From: Colius striatus
Lineage: Eukaryota; Chordata; Aves; Coliiformes; Coliidae
DNA length: 64,000 nucleotides
Direction: 5' to 3'
Assembly: GCF_028858725.1 (NCBI RefSeq)
Contig: NC_084774.1
Location: forward strand, 7,786,001-7,850,000
The notes under the pieces are model-generated. The model worked only from the letters and a program-made list of their open reading frames with translations. It ran no database searches and was not told where the DNA came from. Shown piece by piece: positions 37,501 through 49,197 of this stretch. The position numbers and the translations under genes are program-made. Within the stretch, counting starts at the first letter, position 1; each line of letters opens with the position of its first letter.

Positions 37501-38504
37501 TTAGACCCAACAGATGGTGAAGAACATCCCAGCATCAGCACATCCTTCCATCTGCCACTGCTGGAGAGCAGGGCAGCCCTGCCAGACCCACGCGCCCTGT
37601 GGCAGCCCCCTGCCCGGGACAAGGCGCCCATGACCCTCACCCCCAGCACAAGGCCACGGACAGGCAGGCTTCTTGTCCCCAGGCCACGTGGGACCTGACA
37701 TTGGGCTGCCAGCACTCGGGAGAGAAATGGCTGCAGGTATGCAGGGCACTGCTGCGCGGGTATATGGGGCACACACGGTGCAAGAACACGGGGCACACGC
37801 TGTCCCGCAATGCCCCTGCCCTCGTGCCCCCTCCCCGCTGCCTCCGCGGGCGTCTCAGCAGGTGAGCTGGCAGCACCCGCACCTGCTGCTCTCCACAATC
37901 AGCAAACTGCTTTGCACAAGAGGCATCTGACGTGTCTCTTCCTCAATCAGCTGCTCTTCACACCCAGCTCCGTGCCACTTGCCACTGATTGCCCTTTGTC
38001 TCCTGCAAGGCCACGCTCTGTGGCAGCGCAGATTGATGGGACCCTGGCACCCCTGGGGCAGGCACAGGGCTGCTCCCAGCATGGCTCTGCCCTCCTCTCC
38101 ACGTGACCCATCTTCCCCACAGCTCTCATCAGGAGCAGATGCTGGGGAGACCCTGGGAAGGGCTTTCTGCCAGGCACTGGCTTTGGCCCCACGTGGGTGA
38201 GCTGCTGCTCCTGGGAAGGTGGCCAGAGAGTGTGTGGCTGGCTGGGTCTCTGGGCCAGTCTCGTGATCAGGCACGGGGTAAGTGACTGGTCCTGCAGCCA
38301 GCAGGGCAGGAGACGTGGGCAAGCACAGGGCTGGGCTGGGTGCCGGGCAGAGCGCCTGTGCCTCGGCCCTGAGCCAGGAGCAGGGCAGGAGAGGGCACAG
38401 CCACCCCAAGCATCACTGCCCAGCTGCACCACTGGCACGTGTCCAAAGTGCCAGGGAGCAAAGCACCTAAATCTCTCCTGCCAGGCCCTGCAGAGATGTC
38501 CCCC

Positions 38505-38660
38505 TTTATTCACAACTGCTTTTTAATTGCCTTTTGTCAATTACGGCGAGATGGATCGGGTTCCTCGGGGAGGCAGTAATTAGCGGGGGATGAATGCCGA
38601 GGCAGCCGAGCTCCCTCTTCACAGAGCAATGGTGATTTGTAAACCTGTCACCCAGACACT
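38505..38660. promoter_or_regulatory. Homeodomain-motif block, candidate conserved non-coding element
   Basis: Contains TTTTTAATTGCC, GTCAATTACGG and GCAGTAATTAGCG in a compact stretch flanked by GC-rich DNA. No open frame of interest. Inferred. Confidence 0.3.
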
Positions 38661-39889
38661 GAGCTTGGCTCCCTGTCACAGCCTCACCAGGGCAGCGGGA
38701 CGAGGCACCCATGGCAGCCCATCCCTGCAGAGAGCCTGAGTGCAGCCTTGGGGAGCAGGAGCAGGGAGGAGGGGGCTCAGCCCCGGGGAGGGCTCTGCAG
38801 GCAGAGGGGAGAGGAGCTGCTCGGTGCAGGCTGGGGGTGCAGGAGACCTTTGGGATGGGGCACCGCTCCTGCCAGAAAGAATTAACACCTACAGTTTCCA
38901 GCTGACTGTGGCCAGCCTCCTAATTAGGTGTGGTGACAAAGGCAATTAGTCATCCAGGTTCCCGGAGCGATGCCTGGGACCTGCAGGGAGCTCTGACCAG
39001 ATCACTGCTCTCCATGCAGCAACTACAGGCATCCTGCCTGCCACTGCCTGGCCTCCGTGGCCATCTGACCTTGAGCTTGGGATGGTCTTGCTATGGTTGC
39101 CAAAATTCATCCCTCTAGACAGCCTGGAGTCATGGGACAACCTGGGCAGTGGTCGGCTTGGCTGCATCCAGAGACGCTGCTCACCAGGGGCTTGCTCTCA
39201 CTCAGCCCCATCTGCTCCTGACACATCTCCCACAATCCTGGTTCAGGCTCTGCAGGGCTTTGGGCACTGGGGGGACGGCCACCAGCCATGGGCCACGGCC
39301 AGGCTGCCAGAAGGTCTGGCTGGGGAGAAGCACAGCCAAACCCTTGCTGCCGTGGGCTCTGCCCTGCACTGGTTGCAGCATCAGCTGTGCCCATGTTGGG
39401 GCTGCCAAAGGCTGCTGCCTGCTCTTCCTGACTCCCCTCCACCCTCCCTCTCTGCTTTGTGGCTTTTGTCTAATTCCCTACGCCCCTTTCCTATTTTTCT
39501 TCTTGACAGAAGAAGCAGGCTCATGCATCTAGAGAACTCCACAGCCCTTTCATGTAGCTGTAGATTAAATTTCCCAGCACAGTGTCTGCTGGCCTCTGGC
39601 TGAGTCAGTGTGCAGGGGTGTCCTCCCCATCCCCGGGCACGGAGCACAGTCCTGGTGGGGCTCGGTCCTTGGGAGAGGATCTCTGCAGAGGCACGGGGAG
39701 ACCCCTGCAGCCAAGCCGAGCTGAGCTGAGCAGAGCAGGGCCCTGACAGCTCTCTGGGCCATGGCTGTGGGCAAAGAGAAGGGGTCAATCTTGCATGGGC
39801 CCAGCAATCGAACTCTGCCAAGCACCCCCCAGCTTCTGCTTCCACTGCTCTGCTCTGTCCTTGACCCTGGGGAGGGTACAGCGCGTGAA

Positions 39890-39970
39890 GGCAGCCCGGC
39901 TGCTCTAATTAAACCATGTTTGCAAACTCCCGTGGTAAGCATCACTAATTATAATTAGGGAGAACAGATC
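39890..39970. promoter_or_regulatory. Homeodomain-type perfect palindrome
   Basis: A perfect 14-base palindrome, CTAATTATAATTAG, lies at 39945-39958, with a further CTAATTAAAC nearby at 39905-39914. TAAT-N4-ATTA arrangements can bind homeodomain dimers. No function is shown by the sequence itself. Confidence 0.3.
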
Positions 39971-40367
39971 TGCCTTCCCTGCCTCTTGGAGATGTGAACA
40001 AGCTCCCTGCACGCCGACCAGTCTCGGAGGGCACCAAGGGCCAGCACTGTTGGGCATCCCCCAGGCCAGGCACGGCCCCTGTGGGGTGATGGCCCCACGG
40101 GGGTCCTTGGGCTGGGGGTGCCAGGCCAAGGGCTGCAGTGCAGGGAGTGCAGCCCCTCCTCCCTCTGTGCCTGATGTGACTGCTGCCCCGCTCCCTGGGT
40201 ACACTCTCATTGTGCTTGAACCCTTGGCCTAACAATTTCACGTTTTTCCCCATTTTACTGTATTATTATTTGTCATTGCTCCTGTTGCAGTTCAGTGACC
40301 ATGAATTATTGAACGTCTGCTTGCTCAGGAGCTCTTTACTTCCACCTCAGCACACTGCTGCCTCTCC

Positions 40368-40440
40368 AGCTCCTGCCCCAGCCCCCTGCCCCCTGCCAGG
40401 GACCCCACCAGCTCCTGCCTCAGCCCCCTGCCAGGGACCC
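40368..40440 (+). repeat. Two-copy C-rich direct repeat, 42-bp spacing
   Basis: The segment beginning AGCTCCTGCC(C/T)CAGCCCCCT occurs at 40368 and again at 40410. The first copy has an extra CTGCCCC. It is a small C-rich slippage duplication. Confidence 0.75.
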
Positions 40441-42380
40441 AGTGCTGCACTGCTACATGTACAGCCCAGTCACACTCCCTGGCAGGGCTGCAGGTAAGGG
40501 GCTGCACAAGCAGCAAACTGCCTTTCTCTAGCTCTCCTTCAGCAGCTACAGGGGCTGTGGGAGCAGTGGGGAAGGCAGCTGGAGCTCATTTGCACCCTGG
40601 ATGAGTGACCCAGGCCGTTAGGTGCACATAGGGCTGATTTAGGGCAGGGTTCAACAGGTACCTGCCAGGTGATAAAAGGAGGAAAGGGAGGCAGGGTGAG
40701 GGGAAGTTTTGGTGCTCTTTCTGGGAGGATGATGGTGCTCTGCAGAGAGGCTGCAGCCATGGCCTGGTCCTTGTCTTTGGTGGGTCTGCATCCCTGCAGA
40801 AGGCTGCTGTGGGTGCCCAGACCACTGTCTGTCTGCAGCTGCCCATGCATTTGCTGTGCTGGTGATATGTGCTGCAGCTGCTGTACTGCACAGGTGAGTC
40901 TGCTGTCCAGGCCTCCAGCTCTGTCTGCTTGGGGTCCCTGCAATGCTCACCTCTGCCCCTACAACCTGTCTCTCCAAGGGCTGTGCTGGGGAAGAGGCTA
41001 CTGTATGTGTCTGATGCACACACAGCACCTCGCTGAGCTGCAGAGACCCCTGGTGCTGGGAGACCTTCCCCTGTGTGCCTGGGTAGTGTGGGCACGACCT
41101 GGCATCCTCTCCCTGCTCTTGAGAGCTCTGTACCTGTCAGTGGATAGGAACGTGTTGGTGCTCATGGAGCTGCCCCAGTGCTGGTGGCAGGACAGAGGCT
41201 GGAGCTGGGGCTATGCATTTGCAGGAGTGAGGAGGCTCTTGGTGGGTGACAGTGACCAGACAATGAAAGCACAGGCTAGCTCAGGCAGAGCCTGCCAATG
41301 CCCTGGGGCTACCTGGGAGGACAGGGCTTTCCCAGGGCTAGGGAATGTTCGCCTCCCTTGTGCTGTGCTTGGAGGCAGAGGGGAGCCTGTGTGCAGCCCT
41401 GGACAGGGGTGAGGGCACATGTGTGCCAGGTTGCTGGGCTGAGCTGTGCCAGTGGGAGCCAGTGCTGGGGTGGCTGGGATGTACCACGGCTGGAAGCACC
41501 TTAGTCCTGAAAAGCTACTGCTTTCTCCATGCTGCTTTTGTGCTTAGAGCAGAGCTGAGAAATCTCTCCTGGTATTGTGGGATTTCACAGAAGTGAAGAA
41601 TAAAGTCTCCGAACTCCCTACAGCTGCATTTTCTGAGCACTGCAACACTCTGATACCTCTGAAACACTATTAAGCACCTGGTGCTGGGTCTTCTTTGCAG
41701 CCATGTGTCCTAAATAAATCCTTTCCCCATGCTGAGCTGTGCTAATAGCCTATTGTTAAATGGCCAGCCAACACAGTACAAGATGAAGTCATTATTTTTT
41801 ACAGTTAACCCAGAAAAAAATATAAAAATCTCCAGCATCTTTCTTGTATGATGAGACTGAAACTGGGAAACTGCAAATCCCTGTGCAGTGCACTTGCTTG
41901 CCTGTGCTCACTAAGCGTGGAGGGTCAAGGGTGCTGCTTGTGCCCTACTTGCAGGGCTCCCCATGAGAAGTGCCATGGGGCAAGGAGCCCTCAGGGGCTG
42001 GGGAGCAGCATCCCTTCTGCTGGCTGCAGTGGGGCCTTGGCTTCTCTGACAAAGTAGACCAGCAGGACCCCCAGGGACACCCATTCTGCCAGGGCTGTGC
42101 TCAGCTAGGCATCCCCTGGGGCCAGTGAGCCCCCGTCCCTGCCTGCATCCACCGCCTGGTCCTGCCTTGCACCAAACCAATGCTGAGGCTGAGCAAGGAG
42201 CTGTGGCAGCCCCTGCCCAGGGCTGCTCCTTGCCCTGCAGGCTGGGGACACGCTGCCTGGCACTCGCTCACCCCTGGCACTTTGCACACCTGTGTGCAAG
42301 GTGCTGCCTGCAGACCCCAGCCCGGCTGCTCTCAGGCACCCCAGCTTATCTCTTCCTGCTGCCGTCTTGCACGTAACTGA
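40441..42380. other. Intergenic, no supported gene
   Basis: I see no gene, RNA or transposon. A 247-codon plus-strand frame at 40669-41412 is Leu/Cys/Trp-rich and has no family features, so I treat it as chance. A low-GC stretch lies at about 41.59-41.85 kb. Confidence 0.5.
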
Positions 42381-42670
42381 GCTCCCTGGGAGGCTTGCTC
42401 CGTTTTTTTCCTTTAACCTTGAAATGCAATTTCCTCCCCAAAATACCCTTTTTCCTGTAAACAACATCTCTTTAGTGAGATTACAGCAAAAATCCCTGAG
42501 CTCCCGGGTGCCGGGCGCTTTATCAGGCGGCGAGCCCCATCCGTCACGGCTGCGCGTGTCCCCGCCCCTGCTGACGGGTGATGGTCTCTTCATCATTTTT
42601 ACAGATTTATTTTACAATAATTTAATTTCTTCCTCAGCCCTGGGAAGACGAATTGGCCCCTGATGTGACT
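42381..42670. promoter_or_regulatory. Candidate non-coding regulatory block with forkhead motif
   Basis: Contains a perfect forkhead core TGTAAACA at 42456-42463, then a CpG-bearing middle (GGGCGCTTTATCAGGCGGCG), then TTTACAATAATTTAATTTC. It is non-repetitive and non-coding. Inferred regulatory element. Confidence 0.3.
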
Positions 42671-43079
42671 GGGAATTTGGAGCCAGTCTCATAAATTTCC
42701 TGCCTCTACACAAAGCTCTTTCTGGAGTCCCCACCGCAGCCGTGAGCGAGAGTCTTTAAACAACGAGGGCTGGGCTGTAAATCTCACACGGTGGCACAGG
42801 GGTGCTGCCAGAGCCATCGCTCCTCCCAGAGTCTCAGCCAGGCTGGGTAGCTCTGGGCAGGGCCACTGGCAGGCTGGGCTCTGTGGGCTTCCCTGGCACC
42901 TTCCCCATGCGACTGGGAGCTGCCGGTGGCCTGTGTTGGGGCTCTGGCTGTGCTGCTGTGTGCTGTGAGCTGGTGCTGTGCTGTGTATGGGCTGCAGGGC
43001 AGTGCTGCTGGTCCTGCTGCGGAGCTGCGCTCACTCCTGCACATCTGCCCTCGCCGCATGTGGGACTCACCACGCTTTC

Positions 43080-43220
43080 ATTGCAAGAGGCTTGCCAATG
43101 TAATTAAACTCGAGTGACTCCCCTGCCCCCAGGCACAGCCCCTCATTTCCCTTTGATTTATTATGTCTTCTTAATTTATTTAAATGAGCCTCAGTGTTTG
43201 CACAGGCTGGGAGGGTGCTG
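43080..43220. promoter_or_regulatory. AT-rich block, candidate conserved non-coding element
   Basis: Low-GC block with AATGTAATTAAACTC and TTCTTAATTTATTTAAATGAG in otherwise GC-rich intergenic DNA. No coding sign. Composition only. Confidence 0.3.
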
Positions 43221-43920
43221 GCTGAAGCTCTAATTGCGGAAGCAAAGGGAAGGCAGCAAGTGGGGCTCTGCAGGCACTTGGCCCAGGACAGGCACCTGCT
43301 GGGCTCAGGTGCCCCTGGGCACGGCTGTGGCTGCAGGGGACTGTGCTGTGGTGAGGGGCTGCAGCCAGACCCTGGGCTGAGCCTAAGGCATGGGAAGCAT
43401 CTGTAGAGCAAACGGCAGAGGTGGTTTAGCTCCTGGCACTGCGCTATGCCTGGGGCTCTGCCTCCACAGACCAGCTTTTGAGGCCAGTTTGGGGACATGT
43501 CTCTGGACACCACAGGGCAGTGGCTGCCCTGGTTCTGAGCTGGCAAAGGCTGGGGGAAAAATGCAGCCCAGGGGTCCCCTGCTCAGCCCCACTCCCAGTG
43601 TGCATGGGGACTGGGGTCCAGTAGATCTCACTGTGGTTCCCAGCCAGCTTGGGAGAGGCAGGCAGGATCCTAGAGGAGCCTGTACAGCACAGCTCCAAGG
43701 GGTCAGTCTGTGCTCAAGGCCAGAGGAAGTTCTGCTCCTCTGCAGAGTCTCCTTCCCTCCATTCCTCCTGGCTCCTCCGTTTCCCCCAGGCTGACAGGCA
43801 CTGTGCCTCCTGCCTGTCCCGTTCCTGCCCCAGCGCCTGTGTGCTCTCATGCCTGGCTGGGCTCCATGCCGTTGGCCTTGCCATCCCCAGCCTGTGTTTG
43901 CACAGCTGATTGTTCTCTGC

Positions 43921-44140
43921 TCAGTGTACTGCCTTGCACTCGTCCCTGTTGAATTTCATCCTATTTTTTCCAGTCCATTTCTCCAATTTGTCAAGATCAT
44001 TTTGAATTCTAATCCTGTCTTCCAAGATACTTGTAGTCCCTCCCAGCTTCATGTCATCTGTAAATTTAATAAGTGCTTTCTCTATTCCATCATCCAAGTC
44101 CTTAATGAAAACATTGAACAAACCAGAACCAGGGCGAGCC
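43921..44140 (-). mobile_element. CR1-family LINE fragment, reverse-transcriptase part
   Basis: Minus-strand translation gives a reverse-transcriptase stretch without a stop: GLFNVFIKDLDDGIE, then KFTDDMKLGG, then DLDKLEKWTGKNRMKFN. These match the FxNIFINDLDxGIE, FADDxKLGG and DLDxLExWAxxNxMKFN signatures of CR1-type LINE reverse transcriptases in birds and reptiles. FTDD is the catalytic YxDD-box equivalent. Only about 70 residues of a protein of roughly 900 remain, with no 3' end visible, so it is a dead fragment. It lies in the CDH22-CD40 gap. Confidence 0.88.
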
Positions 44141-47100
44141 CTTGGCCATCCAAGCACCCCAGTGCTCACGCCGTGCTCTCCATGCTTGTTGCCCAAATGT
44201 GATGAGAGATGGTGATGGAGTTTTGCCATGTTGGCTGCGCCTTACTGCATCCCCCAGTTCATGTGGGATCTCTCTGCTTTGCTGCCACAGAGTGATGCTG
44301 GGACCACGGTGTGCTGCTGGCTCTGTGGTCTGCCACAGAGGGATGGGGGTGCTGGAGCTGTGGTTAGGCCAGGAGGGGGCAGAGGTTTGTCTCAACGAGG
44401 GCTGCAGCTTGAGCTGACTCTGGCTGGTGTAGTGTCAACACATGGACTGAGCTCACAGTTCTGCATGATGTCCTGTGCAGTGAGGCAGGGACTGTGTGAA
44501 CAGGGCAGGGCTGTCAGTGTGAGGAGGGCACGTGGAGCAGCAGCAGGATGGCTCCAGTGGCTGGTGCATGCTGGGCTGGGGCATGTGGCAGTGACTGTGG
44601 CCATGAGTGGGATGCAGAGTGGAGTCCAAAAGTGGGAGAGCAAGAGCCACACACCCAGGTAATCAGTGTGGCCACAAGGGCAGCAGAGCAGCCTCTGATG
44701 GGGCTGTCCTCCCCCCTTCACAGTGCACCAGTGGAGTGCAGCAGCCCACATCCTTTGTCTTTTCCATGGGGTAGAGGCTTTCCTCAGTGCCATGGTCTCC
44801 CCCTGCCAAAGCTGCTCCTTTGGGGCCAGGGCTGCTCCTCTGGGCTACACAACAGGGACCTGGAGTCAACCCAAAGAGGAGCCACCCTGTGTCCCATCTC
44901 CCACCAGCCATCTCTCTCCTTTAATTGATTGTAGAAAGCAATTTACAAAATGCAAACTGCTGCCTGTGCCAAGCTCTGCATGTCCAGGCATAGCTTAATT
45001 TCACAGTAAAATTTCAAATGCAAAGAATGGCTTTTCCCAGCACCAGTCCATGTCCAAGCCAAGAGCTTTTCAGGTTGCATAGGCTTCACTGAGCAGCTCA
45101 GAAATGGTTCTTGCACTGCCCTGCAGAGCATGCAGCTCCCTGGAGCAGCTGCACAGCAGCCACCAGCCCTCCCAGCATGCAGGTAGTGGTTGCTGCCCAG
45201 ACTGGCCTGGCACTGCGGGACTCACCGTGGCTGCAGCCTGGCATGCAGGGACCCACAGGCCCCTGCTCTTCATGGCAACTCTGGCCAGCACCACAGAAGT
45301 GGGGGCTCAGCTGAGAGATGGTGCTGCTGCTCGGGCTCCTTTTGTGTCACAGTTATGTTGTAATTTTACGGTCAGGGTCTAGGAGGTTTGTACATACAGA
45401 TGCATTAATTCTGCATTTAGTGATACTTGAATAATTGGTGTCACATCAATTAGATTGGTTCTTGGATACTACAGTGATAAGTGCTTTGCTTTATATCCTC
45501 TGGGCTGCAGGATATGAGGGATCCCAATGGCAAGCGAGGCTGGTGAGGTTGCTGACAGCGGGCAGAGTGGGGATGGCAGAGATGTCAAGTGCTGAGAGAG
45601 CAACAGGGATCTGCTGCACATTTGTCCTTTGCAGGAGAGTGTTGAGGCCTGTGGCTGCTGTGCTGGGAATGCTGCCTCAGCCATGCAGCATGGGGGTGCA
45701 GATGTTCACTCAGGGAGGTGCTGCCAGGGTCACAAACCTCTGAGTATAATGCCCCAGTTGACCTGTCATGATGCTCCTCTGGATTAAGCCACTCACCAGG
45801 CACCTAATCCAGCATCATCTGCTGCTTCACTCGTGCCTGAGGGCTTCTCTTGCAGTCTGTGGCATAGCTTTGCATGCACAATGGACTTGCTGGCACAGTG
45901 CTGTGCACCCCAGCAGCTAACACAGAGGGGGCTCAGGTGGGTCTAGGGCAGCCCAGAGAAACCCCCACGCTCACAGGCCTGCAGTACAGATCAGCACTGT
46001 CTGTCCTATCCCTGCTGTGGATTGTAGGCAGAGGTAATTTGCAGATGACAAATATCCCTGACAGTAAATATCCCCCCCCCATCTTTCTACAAGCAGATAA
46101 GGTGGCAGCACTGTGGCAATATGGTTGCTGGAGGGAGACAAACTCTTTGGCAGTCTTAAAAGTCTATTGTGTCCCTGCAATTATTTATAGATAAACAGAA
46201 GAAAGCCAGTAAGCACAGACTGGAGCTGCACAGCTGCATTTGTTATGATGATGATGATGTTATCTCTCCCTCACACCCACATCTCCTGTGCACTGAAACT
46301 CGCTGCTGGCAACAATCAAATCCCCATCCAGTGCGAGACAGGACAGGCTGGAGCTTTTGTCTCCTCCCTGCTGACAGTCTGTTTTCCCCCACAGCAACCC
46401 AATTGCACAACTCCTCCAGCAGTTTCTCACCCCCTGGCCAAGCCCAGGAGCTGCAGCACCTGCAGTGTCACAGGATCTCAGGGTGCCCACGCAGTCCCTC
46501 CTTGGCTGCAGCAAGTCATGGAGACCAGGTGGTATTTGTGACAGTAAACTATCCCCCAGGGCTCTGGGTGCCTCGCAGTGAGGGGTGTCCCAGTGTTGCT
46601 TGTGGGGAGCATGGGACTGGCTGGGTCCTCACCAGCTCATCCAGCAGCACCCCAGAGTGTGGGTGCTCCCTGCTGCTGGGAAGAGTGCAGGGCTCAGCCT
46701 GTCAGCCTGCCCTGCTCCACATGGCCAGGACCTCCTCTCCCATTGCTCATGGCTGCAGAGGACAGAAATGGGTGTGTTTGGAGGAAGCTGTGTGAGGGAT
46801 CTGGAATTAGATGATGTGTCAGGGAAGAGCGATAGAGATTGCTGCTCATGAGTGTGCTTCTCCAACCCTGTGGAGCAGATGCCAGGGAGTGGGAAGCGCT
46901 GACTGGCATGGGAAGGGGTCAGGAAGCACCCAGAGCAGAAAGCACTTGGAGAAGTCTCTGAGCATATGGGAGTCCACAGGGAGGAGCTGGGAGCCTGGCA
47001 GTGATGGACCCACTGAAGAGGAAGGCAGGAAAGTTGCAGGTGCAAGCCTGGAATGCCCCTCTACCAGGCACGGAGGGATTCCATGGGGGAGCTGCTGTTC

Positions 47101-47339
47101 GTGTGGCATTGGGGTCCTTGACCAGCCCATGTGTCCCAGTGGCTGTCACTGGGGCAGGAGCCTCACAGCTCCCTGGGGCAAGGGGTGCAGAGCATGTCCC
47201 TGGCAGGTGCTCAGCCCCAGGGAAGCACTGGGATGAGCTCTCTGGCTGCGGATGGCAGCCACGACAGTAACAGGGAGCCCATTACTGGATGGGAGAGCAG
47301 GATGATTTTTCATTGCTTCCTTGTAATAAGAGGACAGGA
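44141..47339. other. Intergenic, no supported gene
   Basis: No gene or RNA is visible. It contains a low-GC patch at about 45.34-45.46 kb, a run of C near 46072-46080, and ordinary GC-rich sequence. Open frames are short or without family features. Confidence 0.5.
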
Positions 47340-47580
47340 GTAAGTGACTAGTACAGTTCGTTCACTCGGTAAAGATTTATACAATCACTTCATCCGGTAA
47401 TTGGTATTCTGGGGAGAGAGGGAGCTGCAGCTCCAGCATCCGCCTCTGTTTGTTTTCTCCCTGTCTTTCCCTCTTTCTCTCCCCTTTTCAGAATGAGTAA
47501 TTCTGTCCCTCACAATCCCATTTAAACAGAGCATTTGCGGAGTGAATAATTAGTTACATTCAATTAGGTCTCATGCACTC
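47340..47580. promoter_or_regulatory. AT-rich block, candidate conserved non-coding element
   Basis: Contains GGTAATTGG, a CT-rich tract near 47455-47490, GAGTAATTCTG and AATAATTAGTTACATTCAATTAGG. It is non-coding. Regulatory role inferred from composition. Confidence 0.3.
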
Positions 47581-48469
47581 TCCCTCCTCACTTTGGGGGA
47601 CAGACACGCTAATGAGACGACACAGGTCTGAGACACGGGAGCAGGCACTGAGTGTGCTGTGTGCTGGCATGGAGGGGTCAGCACCGGGGAGGCGGCGCCA
47701 AAGGGGCCAGTCTGTAGCCTGGGGCAGATGTGGGCAGACGCTCCTTTGCAGCGGAATTTTTGGGGTCAAAGGCTTCATGTTTGGGGCCAAGGCTCTGTGT
47801 CTCTGGCAGGACCCGCAGGAACTGCGGTCACATCTGTCCCCAGGACAGGGCTTGCAGTGGGCTGGTGCTGAAGTGATGCTGCCCAGCCCCTGTCAGCACT
47901 GCTGGGAGCGCAGAGCCCTGAAAGGGAGAGCTGCTGACATGCTTTTATCTCCTCTATTAAACCTAACATTAGGTTTTAAGAGGAGCCTTAAATAATGTGC
48001 CACTGCCTTTACAGTAAAAGTCGCTCCGTGTTCCAGCTGCTCCTGGCTCTGGGATTTATGGCCCTTCCTATGCCACACTGCAGGCACTCGGGTGATGGCA
48101 GGTCAGCGGCTGCAGCTGCTTCTGTTACCTGCGCTGGGTTCAGCGCTGCTGTCAGCCCCATGCCAGCAAGCCAGGGCCCGTGGCAGCTCTGCTGCTGCCT
48201 CCCCAGCACCCCGCAGGGCTGCCCTGCAGCGAGCTGGGCCCCACAGGGTGGATGTGCTGGTGGACTGGCAAGGTGAGGTGCACCGAGTCTGCCTGCTGCA
48301 GGCAGCCCTACCTGGTACACTCAGTGTCCGGCGATGCAGGGTGGAGGCCAGGGCGCTGCTGGGACTGTGCTGGATGGAAGCCCGTGTGCGTTCTCGCAGG
48401 TGGCCAGCGGCTGGGAGCTGCTACAACGCCCGGCAGCCTCAGGGGATGCTGACTGCAGGCACCAGGGGA

Positions 48470-48800
48470 GCAGCCCAGGCTCCGGGCGTGCGCACAGGTC
48501 CCCGAGCGGCGGTCCCCGGAGCATCGCTGTCTGGCGCGGGGGGCTGCGGGGGCTCACGCACACCGGGCGAGCCACGCATCCGCTTCCGTCAGGGCTGCGG
48601 GATCCGGCACCCGCGCCCGCCCGCAGGCTCCCGCCGCGGGGTCCCGCTCCCCGCCGCCCCGCGCGGCCCCGCAGCACCATCTCCCGGCCACCGCGCGCTG
48701 CTGCGGGGACCCCGCCGAGGGGAGGGCGGCGGGTGCCGGCGGCACAGCGGGACCGGCCTTTACCGGCTGCAGCGTGGGGCCCGTGCGGTGCCATAGCAGC
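48470..48800. promoter_or_regulatory. Small orphan CpG island beyond the CD40 3' end
   Basis: About 330 bases of dense CpG and GC lie 400 bases or more beyond the CD40 stop in the direction of CD40 transcription. A 234-codon plus-strand frame (48092-48796) and a 157-codon minus-strand frame (48321-48794) cross it, but both are Arg/Pro/Gly/Ala-rich and typical of random GC-rich DNA. It could be a promoter of a non-coding or antisense transcript. No gene is recognised. Confidence 0.5.
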
Positions 48801-49197
48801 CGCCCTGGGCAGGTGACTGACCTGTGCGGTGCCACAGTGTCAGCTGCAGCTGCACCTTCCACCCTGGCATCCCCTGCACCCAGGCAGTCCAAGCCCAGCC
48901 CTGGGGTCTCTTGGGGAGCAGCTCTGCTCTGCTGCACCGCAGCAGCCCTGGGCCAGTGGCTCTGGTGGGGGCTCACAGCACCTGAGCAGCCACCCTGCAC
49001 TCTGGCCCAGCCCTGGGCAGCCAGTGACCAGGCGCTGCTGTGGTACCCCCACAGCGGTCACGCTGCCACAGTCCACGGCAGCATCACAGCATTTGCAGCC
49101 AGGCCAGGTGTTAGATTTCCTCCACAGCTGGAAAGGTGACAGAGGAGATGGTGCTGACCCTGGTCCATGCTCCTGTCGGAGGCAGTGCCCCGCACCC
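48801..49197 (-). other. CD40: CD40 3' UTR region, end not fixed
   Basis: Sequence following the CD40 stop. On the CD40 strand I find no AATAAA or ATTAAA for about 1 kb. A CATAAA lies near 48054-48059 and a GATAAA near 47944-47949, both weak candidates. The length of the 3' UTR is therefore unknown. Confidence 0.4.

Noticed and set aside
40669-41412. 247-codon plus-strand intergenic frame
   Set aside because: Trp/Cys/Leu-rich random-looking peptide in GC-rich DNA. No family features, no conserved motifs, no splice or promoter context.
48092-48796. 234-codon plus-strand frame with a Leu-rich beginning
   Set aside because: It crosses a CpG island, is Arg/Pro/Gly-rich, and shows no domain or splice pattern. 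The hydrophobic start is short and not convincing as a signal peptide.
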